Of a DNA stretch of 64,000 bases, positions 7,547-16,968 are shown piece by piece. The notes under the pieces are model-generated. The model did no database searches, had not been told where the DNA came from, and worked only from the letters and a program-made list of their open reading frames with translations. Positions within the stretch are counted from its first letter, which is position 1. Each line of letters starts with the position of its first letter. The stretch lies in the NCBI GenBank assembly GCA_903845055.1, contig CAIMWF010000056.1, positions 34,097 through 98,096 of the forward strand, read 5' to 3'. The position numbers and the translations under genes are program-made. This DNA is from an uncultured Bacteroidales bacterium (GTDB lineage: Bacteria; Bacteroidota; Bacteroidia; Bacteroidales; FEN-979).

Positions 7547-8560
7547 TTACTTGATGAGGAACGTAAACTTGTCAAAGTTTTTAAGCGCGATGCCTGTCCC
7601 GCGGGCAACGGCGCGCAGGGGATCTTCGGCAACATGAACCTTCAGTTTCGTTTTCAGGTGGAGGCGTTTGTCGAGGCCCCTCAGCAGGGCTCCGCCGCCG
7701 GTGAGGTAGATGCCGGTTTCGAAAATATCGGAAGCCAATTCGGGCGGGGTCATTTCGAGTGCGTTCAGGACGGCTGCCTCGATCTTCGCCACCGATTTGT
7801 CGAGGCAATGGGCGATTTCGGCATGGTTCACAATAACCTCCTTGGGAATCCCCGTAAGCAGGTCGCGGCCATGCACGGCATAGTCGGGCGGCGGGTTGTC
7901 GATATCGGCCAGGGCGGCTCCCACCTCGATCTTGATGCGTTCGGCGGTGCGTTCCCCCACGTTGATGTTGTGCTGTTTGCGCATATACTCCTCGATGTCG
8001 GCGTTGAACTCGTCGCCGGCGATCCTGATCGATTTGTTGTTCACGATCCCGCCCAGGGCGATCACGGCGATTTCGCTGGTGCCTCCGCCGATGTCGATCA
8101 CCATGTTGCCGACCGGTTCAAGTACGTCGATCCCGATCCCGATTGCGGCAGCCATGGGCTCATGGATCAGCCTGACCTCCTTGGCCCCGGCCTGTTCGGC
8201 CGAATCCTTGACGGCCCGCTCCTCCACCTCCGTGATGCCGGATGGAATGCAGATCACCATCTTGAGCGCGGGCGGAAACCATGATTTGCGCAAGTCGATC
8301 ATTTTGATCATGGCGCGGATCATGTGCTCGGCAGCCTGGAAATCGGCGATAACCCCTCCCCTCAGCGGCCTGATCGTTTTGATGTTTTCGTGGGTCTTCC
8401 CATGCATCATCTGCGCCTTCTTCCCCACCGCGATGATCTTTCCCGAACTCCGCTCGATGGCCACGATGGAGGGTTCGTCAACAACTACCTTGTCGTTGTA
8501 TATGATGATGGTGTTGGCTGTGCCCAGGTCGATGGCTATTTCTTTTGTAAATAATCCCAT
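7547..8560 (-). CDS. mreB: Rod shape-determining protein MreB (bacterial actin)
   Basis: 337 residues from the ATG at 8560 (MGLFTKEIAIDLGTANT). The frame is open further back to a TTG at 8605, but that stretch is spacer containing a short repeat, and MreB proteins start at MGLF. Actin-fold nucleotide motifs are visible: phosphate 1 IDLGTANT near the start, phosphate 2 VIDIGGGTSEIAVI, and the adenosine motif YLTGGGALLRGL. Forms membrane-bound filaments that organise wall elongation, so the cell is probably rod-shaped. First of mreB-mreC-mreD, 136 bases downstream of purH. Confidence 0.96.
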   Translation of the reverse strand: MGLFTKEIAIDLGTANTIIIYNDKVVVDEPSIVAIERSSGKIIAVGKKAQMMHGKTHENIKTIRPLRGGVIADFQAAEHMIRAMIKMIDLRKSWFPPALKMVICIPSGITEVEERAVKDSAEQAGAKEVRLIHEPMAAAIGIGIDVLEPVGNMVIDIGGGTSEIAVIALGGIVNNKSIRIAGDEFNADIEEYMRKQHNINVGERTAERIKIEVGAALADIDNPPPDYAVHGRDLLTGIPKEVIVNHAEIAHCLDKSVAKIEAAVLNALEMTPPELASDIFETGIYLTGGGALLRGLDKRLHLKTKLKVHVAEDPLRAVARGTGIALKNFDKFTFLIK

Positions 8561-8600
8561 GGTTGAAAATTTAATAACTCCTTGATTAAATTTGTTTATT

Positions 8601-8689
8601 GACAAGTGACCAAAAAACTAATGGCGGTTAACAATGTATTATTCCCTGCTCAGCATGCCATATTCCATTTGTCACTTGTCACGCTTCAC
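8601..8689. repeat. Inverted pair of GTGACAAGTGAC-type repeats in the purH-mreB spacer
   Basis: GACAAGTGAC at 8601-8610 and its inverted counterpart GTCACTTGTCAC at 8671-8682, extended by a degenerate unit to 8689. One copy begins 15 bases after the purH stop. Same unit recurs at 42111, 53593 and 53700. Confidence 0.65.
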
Positions 8690-8696
8690 TCTATTC

Positions 8697-10223
8697 TCAG
8701 TGTTTAAAATGTCTAATCCCCGTAAACACCATCGCCATGCCGTGTTCGTTGCAGTAATTGACGGAATCGGCGTCACGGATCGAACCTCCCGGTTGTATCA
8801 CGGCCTTGATGCCCGCCTCGTCTGCTATTTCGACGCAGTCGGCAAAGGGAAAGAATGCATCCGAGGCCATGACCGCCCCTGTGGTGTCAAACCCGAAGGT
8901 CCGTGCCTTGAGGATCGCCTGGCGCAGGGCATCCACCCTGGAGGTCTGCCCCATCCCGCAACCGATCAGCTGCCGGTTTTTTATAAGAACGATGGTATTT
9001 GATTTCAAGTGTTTTACAATTTTATTGGCAAACACCAGCGCTTCAGTTTCCTGGAGTGTGGGTTTTTGCCTGCTGACATACTGAAAATCGGTCTCCTGCT
9101 CCGATGCAAGGTCCTTCTCCTGCTCAAGAACACCATTCAGGATGGACTTGAACTGCCGGGTCGGGAAAGTAAATGAATTTTTTTGCAAAATTATTCTATT
9201 TTTCTTTGATTTCAGGAGATCAAGGGCATCATTTTCATAGCCATCGGCAATTAATATTTCGAAAAACAGCTTGTTCAGCTCCATCGCGGTTTCCATGCCG
9301 ATGGTCCCGTTTGCAATGACAATACCGCCGTAGGCCGATACCGGGTCGCAGGCCAGGGCGTCGAGATAGGCCTGCCTGAGCGTCTCACGGCTGGCAACCC
9401 CGCAGGGATTGGTATGCTTGATGACCGCCACGGTGGGTTCGGAAAATTCTCCGATCAGGTTGATGGCGGCGTCGATGTCGACAAGGTTGTTGTAAGACAG
9501 GTCCTTCCCGTGAAGCTTGATAAAAACACCGTCGGGGTCGCCGAAATAGGTGCCCTGCTGGTGCGGATTCTCGCCGTAGCGCATCGGGTACGACGAAAGG
9601 ATGCTCTGCTTGAAGGCGCTGATGTGCTCCCGGCGGTTGAAATAATTGAAGATCATTGTATCATAATGCGAGGAGACGTTGAAGGCCCGGGCGGCAAACA
9701 ACCGGCGTTCGTCAATACCTGTGAAACCATTGTTTTTCTCCAGGAGCCCGGCCAGGTCGGAGTAAAAGCCGGTGGCAGGAATGACCAGCACATGGGCGTA
9801 ATTCTTAGCGGCCGCGCGGATCAGGCTGATCCCGCCGATATCGATCTTTTCGATGATCTCCTCCTCGTTTTTGTTAACGGCGATGGTCCTTTCAAAGGGG
9901 TAGAGGTCCACAATGACCAGGTCGACCGAAGGGATCTCGTATTTTTCAACATCGCCCACATCGGCTATCTGGTCGCGGCGCCAGAGGATGCCCCCGAAAA
10001 TCTTCGGGTGGAGGGTTTTTACCCTGCCTCCCAGGATGGAGGGATAGGAGGTGATGGATTCAATGGCAATTGCATCTATTCCTTTGCTTTTCAGAAAATC
10101 GTATGTTCCTCCGGTGGAGATGATCTGTACATTCAACGATACGAGTTTCCCCGCAATCTCTTCGATCCCGTCCTTTTCATAAACGGAAATCAGCGCTGAT
10201 TTAATCCTGATCTGGTCGGTCAT
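8697..10223 (-). CDS. purH: Bifunctional AICAR formyltransferase / IMP cyclohydrolase
   Basis: 508 residues, slightly shorter than the E. coli enzyme. The N-terminal MGS-like cyclohydrolase domain (about 1-125; ALISVYEKDG, ISTGGTYDFL, GRVKTLHPKI) closes FAICAR to IMP. The C-terminal domain formylates AICAR using 10-formyl-THF; the signature VIKHTNPCGVA and the YGENPHQQG segment are present. Last two steps of purine synthesis, cytoplasmic. Lies upstream of mreB on the same strand, an arrangement common in this phylum. The stop is followed at once by a GTGAC-type repeat. Confidence 0.96.
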   Translation of the reverse strand: MTDQIRIKSALISVYEKDGIEEIAGKLVSLNVQIISTGGTYDFLKSKGIDAIAIESITSYPSILGGRVKTLHPKIFGGILWRRDQIADVGDVEKYEIPSVDLVIVDLYPFERTIAVNKNEEEIIEKIDIGGISLIRAAAKNYAHVLVIPATGFYSDLAGLLEKNNGFTGIDERRLFAARAFNVSSHYDTMIFNYFNRREHISAFKQSILSSYPMRYGENPHQQGTYFGDPDGVFIKLHGKDLSYNNLVDIDAAINLIGEFSEPTVAVIKHTNPCGVASRETLRQAYLDALACDPVSAYGGIVIANGTIGMETAMELNKLFFEILIADGYENDALDLLKSKKNRIILQKNSFTFPTRQFKSILNGVLEQEKDLASEQETDFQYVSRQKPTLQETEALVFANKIVKHLKSNTIVLIKNRQLIGCGMGQTSRVDALRQAILKARTFGFDTTGAVMASDAFFPFADCVEIADEAGIKAVIQPGGSIRDADSVNYCNEHGMAMVFTGIRHFKH

Positions 10224-10384
10224 TTTGCTGAATTTTGTAACATTAACGGAATGCCTGCGTCTAAAATCCGACGTTGCTGACCCTTTGCAATGTTACCAAA
10301 AATTACCGGATCAAACAATGGAATAGGCCATAAGGGATTAAATATTACCTTTACTGATTGTTAAATTAGGAAACCAGTACCTCC

Positions 10385-11629
10385 ATGATCTTAATATTAC
10401 GATTGGTTCGCGAAAGTTATTTGTTTGCTTTTCAGGAGATTATAGTGAACAAGGTTCGTACGATCCTCTCCCTCCTCGGCATCACCATCGGGATTTTCTG
10501 CGTCATTTCGGTATTCACCGTTTTCGACGCCATGGAGAATTCCATCCGCAAGAGCATCGCCTCCCTGGGAACCAACGTGCTGTATATCCAGAAGTGGCCT
10601 TGGGCCATGGGTGGCGACTATCCCTGGTGGAAATACTGGCAACGGCCCGAAGCCTCGCTCGACGACATGCGGGAGGTTGAAAAGCGTTCAGCCCTTGCCG
10701 ATGCCGTGGCTTACATGGTGCAGGTGAACAAAACGGTGAAATACCAGAACAACTATATTGAAAACATTGGGGTGATGGGTGTTTCGCAGGACTTTGACAA
10801 AGTATGGAAGTTTGAACTGGCCGATGGCCGCTATTTCTCCTTGAGTGAATCGGCCAGCGGCAAAAACATCGCCATCATCGGCGCCGACCTTGCAACAGAT
10901 CTTTTCCGCGAAGGCGACCCCATCGGGAAGAAGATCAAGATCTTCGGCCGTAACATTGAAGTGATCGGCGTAATCACCAAGGAGGGGGAGGATTTTTTCG
11001 GGAATTCCAACGACAAGGCGGTTTATCTTCCCGTCAATTATTTTAAAACACTGGTTGATCTGCGCGACATGGGATCGACCATCGTGGTGAAGGCAAAACC
11101 CCTGGTATCCAATGCCGAACTGCGCGATGAACTAACAGGGCTCATGCGCTCGATCAGGAAACAGAAGCCCGCAGCGGAGGATAATTTTGCCATCAACGAA
11201 ACCGACATTATTTCAAAGGGATTCGATAGCCTCTTCAGTGTTATCGCTATGGTGGGATGGATCATCGGCGGATTCTCGCTTCTGGTAGGCGGGTTCGGCA
11301 TCGCCAACATCATGTTCGTGTCGGTAAAGGAGCGAACCAACATCATTGGCATTCAAAAGGCCCTGGGGGCCAAGAACTACTTCATCCTGTTCCAGTTCCT
11401 GTTTGAAGCGGTATTTCTTTCGCTGATCGGGGGTGCGGTCGGGTTGCTGATCATCCTGATCATCACCCTGCTGGTGTCACATTTTACAGGGTTCCACCTT
11501 GTGCTAACGCAGGGAAACATCATCCTGGGGATCGGGGTTTCCGCTGTAATCGGGCTGATCTCCGGTATTCTGCCTGCCTGGTCGGCCTCAAAGCTCGACC
11601 CGGTGGAGGCCATGCGCACCGGAATGTAG
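10385..11629 (+). CDS. MacB-like ABC transporter permease
   Basis: 414 residues. Topology typical of MacB/FtsX-type permeases: membrane segment near residues 25-47 (TILSLLGITIGIFCVISVF), a large periplasmic MacB_PCD domain (about 50-280), then three C-terminal membrane segments (IAMVGWIIGGFSLLVGGFG; FEAVFLSLIGGAVGLLIIL; ILGIGVSAVIGLISGIL) and the closing PAWSASKLDPVEAMR signature. Such permeases work with a separate LolD/MacB-type ATPase to move substrates between inner membrane and periplasm. No ATPase gene is adjacent, so the partner must be elsewhere. Converges on the next gene with one base between stops. Confidence 0.88.
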   Translation: MILILRLVRESYLFAFQEIIVNKVRTILSLLGITIGIFCVISVFTVFDAMENSIRKSIASLGTNVLYIQKWPWAMGGDYPWWKYWQRPEASLDDMREVEKRSALADAVAYMVQVNKTVKYQNNYIENIGVMGVSQDFDKVWKFELADGRYFSLSESASGKNIAIIGADLATDLFREGDPIGKKIKIFGRNIEVIGVITKEGEDFFGNSNDKAVYLPVNYFKTLVDLRDMGSTIVVKAKPLVSNAELRDELTGLMRSIRKQKPAAEDNFAINETDIISKGFDSLFSVIAMVGWIIGGFSLLVGGFGIANIMFVSVKERTNIIGIQKALGAKNYFILFQFLFEAVFLSLIGGAVGLLIILIITLLVSHFTGFHLVLTQGNIILGIGVSAVIGLISGILPAWSASKLDPVEAMRTGM

Positions 11630-11630
11630 G

Positions 11631-12134
11631 TCAGAACGGCCAGAACTGGTTATCATTCCATATCTTTTCCTTCAATTCGTTGTCCATATCGCTGAGGATC
11701 TTCAGGTGACCACCTTCCCATTCGGCCAGCCATTTATATAAGGCCTTTTCGTTTGGATCAGTTGCTTCGGCCGCCTGCTTTGAATAAACCTCGACTGCCT
11801 TTTTCTCAAAATCGATGGCCGCCGAAATGGCCGCCGCTTCGAAACCAGCTGATGAGACCTTGTTTTTCAGCTCCTCGGTAAGGATCAGCGTGGCGAATCC
11901 TTCGTTCGCCAGGTCGGGCAGTTCAACCTTCTTGAAGGTGTGGTTCTTTTCATAGCTGATATACTGCTCCGCAAGGAACTTCACGTGCTGTGTCTCCTCA
12001 TCTGCCATGGTCAGAAAGATATGTTTGATCTCAGGTTCGGGAGTCTGCTCGGCAACTTTTGCATAAAAGGCATGGCCCCTTTTTTCCATGAGGATGGCCA
12101 TTTTAAGAATTTCGAGTGCTTTCTGTGTTTCCAT
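11631..12134 (-). CDS. Ferritin-like / rubrerythrin-related diiron protein
   Basis: 167 residues forming a four-helix ferritin-like fold. Di-iron ligands are visible as E17 (LMEKRGHAFY), E47 and H50 (DEETQH) in the first half, and in the second half DFEKKAVEVY and EWEGGH. There is no C-terminal rubredoxin CxxC domain, so it is a rubrerythrin relative lacking the electron-transfer end. Members of this group are linked to peroxide defence in anaerobes, which fits but does not prove the role. Monocistronic with its own promoter. Confidence 0.85.
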   Translation of the reverse strand: METQKALEILKMAILMEKRGHAFYAKVAEQTPEPEIKHIFLTMADEETQHVKFLAEQYISYEKNHTFKKVELPDLANEGFATLILTEELKNKVSSAGFEAAAISAAIDFEKKAVEVYSKQAAEATDPNEKALYKWLAEWEGGHLKILSDMDNELKEKIWNDNQFWPF

Positions 12135-12156
12135 TTTTCTGTCGGATTTGGGAATT

Positions 12157-12189
12157 CAAACTTACAAATTTTTCCGCATCAAAAACAAA
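12157..12189 (-). promoter_or_regulatory. Promoter of the ferritin-like gene
   Basis: On the minus strand, TTTG (12186-12189) and TAAGTTTG (12157-12164) are 21 bases apart, 23 bases before the ATG. Confidence 0.55.
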
Positions 12190-12325
12190 TATGGCCGAGA
12201 AAGAGCGGCAGCCCCTTTGCGGGGAGGCAGCCATTTCCGGCTTAAAAACAAAACCTTCTCATCAAACCTTTAAACATCCTGTTGTGCCCTGCTGTGTCTG
12301 ATGTGACTATTGTGGTGAAAAAACC

Positions 12326-14344
12326 TTAATCATTTATAATGGCAATAGCCTCTGCAACCGTTTCAACCGGTGCGAAACAGGCCTTGTCCCGGCACACATA
12401 GATCAGTGTTTTCCCCGTCACCCGCCTGTTTTCATCGGCAGCATCCCTGCCAAGCCCTGCTCCTGAAAAGATCACGCCCGGGAGGTAATGGCCCGAAAAC
12501 TCCTGCAGTAGTTCAAAACACGCCCCGCCGGTGATGTTCACCTCAACCACCCCGATGATGATTTTCTGCAGCAGGTCGGCCCAGTTGGCATGATGGGAAG
12601 GGCTTCTCACGATTGCGGGAATCATGGCCTTCACCATCATCTCCGCTCGCAAAATATAACCTGCATCTCCAAGCAGGTAACCGGCTGTAAGAAGGTTGGA
12701 CGCGATCACCGAGTTTGAGGCGGGTATAACATTGTCCGACAATTCCAGGGTTTCAGTCACCAGTTTCGGCTCTTCACCTGACGAAAGATTGAAAAACAGT
12801 CCCTCCTCTGCAGTGAAATGTTCAGTGACCTCTGCCATCAGCAGTCTCACGGGAACGAGCCAGGAATTGTCAAAGGTCGCCTGGTAAAGTTCAAGGAAGG
12901 CACTTGCCAGGAAGGCATAATCATCGAGGAAACCGGCAATGGTCAGCCTGCCTCCTTTGGCATTGCGCCATAACTTTCCGCCGCGCTGTTCAACTCTTTC
13001 ACGGTAGAAGGCGGCTGCACGGATGGCGATGTCAAGCCAGGCCTGGTTACCAAACACCCGCGCTGCAGTCACCAGTCCCCGGATCATCATCGCATTCCAG
13101 CAGGTCAGGATCTTGTCGTCGGTTGCCGGCCTTTCACGGTTTCCCCTGGCATTCAGCAACCGGTGGCAGCCGATGCGGATGAATGCCGAAAACTGTTCTT
13201 CCGTCATGTCATGACTGGCCGCAAGCGCATTAATGCCGGGTGAAATCCGCAACACATTCCGGTCATTTTCCCAGTTCCCGCCTGGTTCGCAGCTGAAATA
13301 TTCTTCGAACAACCTGGCGTCTTCGCCCAGGTGTTTCACGATTTCCTCATGGCTCCATACGTAAAAGGTGCCTTCCTGCCCTTCGCTGTCGGCGTCGAGG
13401 GAGGCATAAAACAGGCCTTCGGGGCTCGTAAGTTCGCGATTGACAAAGCCGATTGTCTCTTCAACAACTTTTTTACACTTTTGATTTTTTTCAGCAGCGA
13501 AGGCTTCCGAATAAAGGGAAATCAGCTGTGCATTGTCGTAAAGCATTTTCTCGAAGTGGGGCACATGCCAAGCGGCATCCACCGAGTAGCGGCTGAAACC
13601 TCCCCCGAGCTGGTCGTAAATTCCCCCACGGGCCATCCGGTCGAGGGTCAGCGCCATATAACCGGAGAGTTGCCGGTTTCCCTGCAGGAATCCGTACCGT
13701 AAAAGGTATTCAAGGTTTGCAGGCATCGGGAATTTGGGAGCCCCGCGTGTGCCGCCGTTGACCAGGTCGAGCTCCTCACTCCACCGCCTGTAAATTTCAT
13801 GCAACATCCCGGGGTCGGGCGTTTCATCCGCCCGTGCGGGAGGAATCGCCCGGTGCTGTCTCATTCCTTTCGCCACCTCTGAAGCCTGTTGAACCAGGTC
13901 GTCCCGGTTCGAGTCGTAAATTCCGGCAAAATAGTCCAGGATGTGCAGCCAGTCGCGTTTTGAAAAATAAGTTCCGGCAAAAACGGGACGCTGGTCGGGG
14001 AGGGCGATCACGTTCAGCGGCCACCCGCCGCGACCTGTGGTGGCATAGGCAGCATCCATGTAAACCTGGTCGATATCGGGCCGTTCCTCCCGGTCAACCT
14101 TGACCGGTACGAAATGGCTGTTCATGGCTGCCGCCACCTCTTCATCCTCAAACGACTCATGTTCCATCACATGGCACCAGTGGCATGCCGAATAACCGAT
14201 ACTGATCACCAGGAGCCGGTTTTCAATCCGGGCTTTGGTCAATGCAATTTCGCACCAGGGATACCAGTCGACGGGGTTGAAGGCATGCTGAAGCAAATAG
14301 GGGCTATGTTCGCTTAAGAGATGGTTGGGCTGCTTTTCCGTCAT
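12326..14344 (-). CDS. DUF255 thioredoxin-domain protein (YyaL/SPATA20 family)
   Basis: 672 residues, the usual family length. N-terminal DUF255 thioredoxin-like domain (about 1-165) begins [21 protein letters not shown] and has the CHWC redox-type motif followed by [10 protein letters not shown]. The rest is an alpha/alpha-toroid resembling N-acylglucosamine epimerases and glycosidases ([35 protein letters not shown]). The function of this family is not established. Its start overlaps the end of udk by 41 bases, so it is probably the last gene of the mce-mmd-udk operon. Confidence 0.88.
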   Translation of the reverse strand: MTEKQPNHLLSEHSPYLLQHAFNPVDWYPWCEIALTKARIENRLLVISIGYSACHWCHVMEHESFEDEEVAAAMNSHFVPVKVDREERPDIDQVYMDAAYATTGRGGWPLNVIALPDQRPVFAGTYFSKRDWLHILDYFAGIYDSNRDDLVQQASEVAKGMRQHRAIPPARADETPDPGMLHEIYRRWSEELDLVNGGTRGAPKFPMPANLEYLLRYGFLQGNRQLSGYMALTLDRMARGGIYDQLGGGFSRYSVDAAWHVPHFEKMLYDNAQLISLYSEAFAAEKNQKCKKVVEETIGFVNRELTSPEGLFYASLDADSEGQEGTFYVWSHEEIVKHLGEDARLFEEYFSCEPGGNWENDRNVLRISPGINALAASHDMTEEQFSAFIRIGCHRLLNARGNRERPATDDKILTCWNAMMIRGLVTAARVFGNQAWLDIAIRAAAFYRERVEQRGGKLWRNAKGGRLTIAGFLDDYAFLASAFLELYQATFDNSWLVPVRLLMAEVTEHFTAEEGLFFNLSSGEEPKLVTETLELSDNVIPASNSVIASNLLTAGYLLGDAGYILRAEMMVKAMIPAIVRSPSHHANWADLLQKIIIGVVEVNITGGACFELLQEFSGHYLPGVIFSGAGLGRDAADENRRVTGKTLIYVCRDKACFAPVETVAEAIAIIND

Positions 14345-14960
14345 GAACCTCGGGGTTTATGTGCGTTCTGACCCGGGAGGAGAGAATGTCGATGGCGACC
14401 TTGTTCTGCCCTCCCTGGGGCACAATGATATCAGCATAACGCTTGGTGGGTTCAATAAATTGCAGGTGCATGGGTTTGACGAACTGTTCATAATGTTCGA
14501 GAACCTGCTGGAACGAGCGTCCGCGCTCCTCGATGTCGCGCCAGATGATGCGCATGAGCCGGTCGTCGCCGTCGGCGTCTACAAAGACCTTGATGTCCAT
14601 CTTCTGCCGCAGTCGGGGGTTGGAGAGGATGAGAATCCCCTCCACGAGGATCACCTTCGACGGGTTGACGGTGACGGTCTCCTTCGAGCGGGCGCAGGTC
14701 ACATAGGAATAGATGGGCATTTCGATGGAGGTGCCCGATTTCAGCGTTTCCAGGTGCTTGATGAGCAGGCCCCACTCGATGGAACTAGGGTGGTCAAAAT
14801 TGATCTTTGCCCGCTCCCCGGCCGATTTATGACCGTTATCCTTGTAATAGGCATCCTGGGGAATGACGGTAACGGCCTCTTTGGGCAGGTGTTTGATCAC
14901 CTGTTTGACAACCGTGGATTTTCCCGAACCGGACCCCCCGGCAATTCCTATGATCAGCAT
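14304..14960 (-). CDS. udk: Uridine kinase
   Basis: 218 residues from the ATG at 14960 ([16 protein letters not shown]). An in-frame upstream start at 15041 lies inside mmdB and is rejected because the P-loop normally starts at residue 8, as it does here (8-16). Phosphorylates uridine and cytidine in pyrimidine salvage. Other features: [15 protein letters not shown] (nucleoside site), the lid region [17 protein letters not shown], and [17 protein letters not shown]. Follows mmdB by 4 bases and overlaps the DUF255 gene. Confidence 0.94.
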   Translation of the reverse strand: MLIIGIAGGSGSGKSTVVKQVIKHLPKEAVTVIPQDAYYKDNGHKSAGERAKINFDHPSSIEWGLLIKHLETLKSGTSIEMPIYSYVTCARSKETVTVNPSKVILVEGILILSNPRLRQKMDIKVFVDADGDDRLMRIIWRDIEERGRSFQQVLEHYEQFVKPMHLQFIEPTKRYADIIVPQGGQNKVAIDILSSRVRTHINPEVHDGKAAQPSLKRT

Positions 14961-14964
14961 GTTT

Positions 14965-16146
14965 TTACAATAAGAAACCAAGTAATAATCCCGCGGTGAT
15001 GGCGCTTCCGATAATCCCGGCAATGTTCGGTCCCATCGCATGGCCGATCAGGTGGTTGGTCGGATCTTCCTTAAGCCCCATTTCATGCGCAATGCGTGCA
15101 CTGTCGGGAACCGCAGCCACACCGGCCGCGCCGATGAGCGGGTTGATCCTGTTCTCCTTTTTGAGAAAAACATTCATCACCTTGGCAAAGATCACCCCGC
15201 CGGCTGTCGCCACCATGAAGGCGATGGCACCGAGAACAAAGATAATGATTGATTCCCATTTCAGGAACACATCGGCCTGGGTGCTGGCGCCGACCGTCAA
15301 ACCGATCAGGATCACCACGATATCGATCAGGATGGTGCTGGCGGTGGAGGCGAGTTGCTTGGTAAGACCTGATTCTTTGAGTATGTTTCCAAAGAAGAAC
15401 ATGCCCAGCAGCGGGAGGGCGGCCGGTGCGACAAAGGTGGTGAGCAGCAGCCCGAAGAGGGGAAAAAGTATCTTTTCAAGTTTGCTGACGGTCCGGGGAG
15501 GTTTCATGCGGATCAGCCGCTCTTTCCTGGAGGTAAGCAGTTTCATGATGGGGGGCTGGATCACCGGCACCAGCGACATGTAAATGTATGCCGCGATGGC
15601 GATCGGACCAATGAGATTCTGAACCCCCATTCCCTTGCCGGTAGCCCGTAAACCGTTGGCCAGCTGGGAAGTGAGGAAAATTGCCGTGTTCCCGTCGGCA
15701 CCGCCGATGATGGCGATGGCGGCCGATTCGGCCATCGGGAAACCGAACACCATGGCCCCGAGAAAGGTAGCGAAAATCCCAACCTGTGCCGCTGCACCCA
15801 GCAGCATGAGTTTGGGGTTGGAGATGAGTGGCGAAAGGTCGGTCATGGCCCCGAGCCCGAGAAAGATCAGGGCGGGGTAGATGCCTTTGAGCACCCCGAA
15901 AAACAGGTAGTTCAGCACACTGCCATCCTCGTATATGCCGGGGTGGTAGGCCGCCGTGTGAAGGAACGGGATATTCCCAAGGATGACCCCCATCCCGAGC
16001 GGGATGAGTAGCAGGGGTTTGTAGCTGTACCTGATTGCCAGGAGAACCAGGAGAATGCCCACCAGGATCATGATGATGTTCCCCCAGGTCGCATTGTGGA
16101 AACCGGTATCTTCCCAGAGTCCGGATAAGGTCTGCAACGTGTTCAT
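14965..16146 (-). CDS. mmdB: Sodium-translocating decarboxylase beta subunit (methylmalonyl-CoA decarboxylase)
   Basis: 393 residues, about ten membrane segments. This is the integral-membrane subunit that removes CO2 from carboxybiotin and exports Na+. Family stretches visible: PLLLIPLGMGVILGNIP, LIFLGLGAMTDLSPLI, FPMAESAAIAIIGGADGNTA (with the conserved region around the sodium-site acidic residue), and the C-terminal HAMGPNIAGIIGSAI. Its place at the end of mmdA-oadG-biotin carrier supports methylmalonyl-CoA as substrate rather than oxaloacetate or glutaconyl-CoA. 3 bases separate it from the biotin carrier gene. Confidence 0.94.
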   Translation of the reverse strand: MNTLQTLSGLWEDTGFHNATWGNIIMILVGILLVLLAIRYSYKPLLLIPLGMGVILGNIPFLHTAAYHPGIYEDGSVLNYLFFGVLKGIYPALIFLGLGAMTDLSPLISNPKLMLLGAAAQVGIFATFLGAMVFGFPMAESAAIAIIGGADGNTAIFLTSQLANGLRATGKGMGVQNLIGPIAIAAYIYMSLVPVIQPPIMKLLTSRKERLIRMKPPRTVSKLEKILFPLFGLLLTTFVAPAALPLLGMFFFGNILKESGLTKQLASTASTILIDIVVILIGLTVGASTQADVFLKWESIIIFVLGAIAFMVATAGGVIFAKVMNVFLKKENRINPLIGAAGVAAVPDSARIAHEMGLKEDPTNHLIGHAMGPNIAGIIGSAITAGLLLGFLL

Positions 16147-16149
16147 GGG

Positions 16150-16581
16150 CTATTCTATTTCGACTAAAACATCATTCTGTGCAACGGTCTGCCCTGGTTT
16201 TACCAGCACAACCCTGACAACGCCGTCTTTTTCGGAAAGGACGTTGTTCTCCATTTTCATCGCCTCCATCGTCAGCAGTTTCTGACCCATCGAGACCTTT
16301 TCGCCGGGTTGTACCAGGACCGTGATGATGGTACCCGGCAATGGCGCCTTGATGGCCATGTTGGTAGTCTGCGTCGGCGTCCTGGGGATCTTCGACTCCT
16401 TGCGGGTGGGCTTTGGCGGCTCCGCCCTGACAAGGGTAGGCGTTTTGGAAATTTTCAGCTCTTTCTGGACCTCGACGTTGTACAGCGTTCCGTTAACCTC
16501 CATTTTGGCAATATTCTCTTCAAAACCAAGTACTTCTACTTCGTATGCATTGCCATTGATGACAAAATTGAATTTCTTCAT
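16150..16581 (-). CDS. mmdC: Biotin carrier subunit of methylmalonyl-CoA decarboxylase
   Basis: 143 residues. A short N-terminal domain and a charged, Pro/Thr-rich linker (about 45-75) lead into a C-terminal biotinyl domain. The biotin attachment motif AMKMEN gives Lys109 as the biotinylated residue, 34 residues from the end as is standard. It shuttles the carboxyl group from MmdA to MmdB at the membrane face. Three bases after the oadG stop. Confidence 0.93.
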   Translation of the reverse strand: MKKFNFVINGNAYEVEVLGFEENIAKMEVNGTLYNVEVQKELKISKTPTLVRAEPPKPTRKESKIPRTPTQTTNMAIKAPLPGTIITVLVQPGEKVSMGQKLLTMEAMKMENNVLSEKDGVVRVVLVKPGQTVAQNDVLVEIE

Positions 16582-16584
16582 GGT

Positions 16585-16953
16585 TTACCAGTGTTTCATT
16601 GTATTCAGGATTCCATAGATTTTTGAACTCCACGGGGAGTATGTTTTCGATACTTTCCTGATCGTCATCACATATTTTTCCTCATCATGCAATTCAGAAA
16701 AGAACAGGTACAGGGCAGCGGCAATGGCCGCGTTTTCCTCGCCGGTCATGACTACGTTCGTCTGTGTTTCAGGTTCGCCGGTTCCCTTGTTGATTTTGCG
16801 TTTGGACAAAAAATCCTGCAGGGTGTGCAACCTGGTAAAGACATAGGCAATGACCGAAAGTGCCATCAGCACGATGCAATACCCGGCAATGGTGATGACC
16901 ATTGTGAAATGGTCGATCAGCGACAGGTCGAAAGTTATTTCTAATGTTTTCAT
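16585..16953 (-). CDS. OadG-family small membrane subunit of the sodium pump
   Basis: 122 residues with one membrane segment (about 18-42, MVITIAGYCIVLMALSVIAYVF), then a charged cytoplasmic tail. Length, topology and place between mmdA and the biotin carrier identify the OadG/MmdD subunit that holds the decarboxylase complex together. Tail includes a conserved-looking EENAAIAAALYLFF helix, common in Bacteroidota members. Confidence 0.85.
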   Translation of the reverse strand: MKTLEITFDLSLIDHFTMVITIAGYCIVLMALSVIAYVFTRLHTLQDFLSKRKINKGTGEPETQTNVVMTGEENAAIAAALYLFFSELHDEEKYVMTIRKVSKTYSPWSSKIYGILNTMKHW

Positions 16954-16968
16954 GGATCTGCCTTTGGT

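Noticed and set aside
12205..12230. GC-rich hairpin CCCC/GGGG after the DUF255 gene as terminator
   Set aside because: Stem is only four to five pairs and no T tract follows on the minus strand.
14961..15041. Longer udk start at 15041
   Set aside because: The extra 27 residues are encoded by the 3' end of mmdB in another frame, and the P-loop is normally at residue 8.
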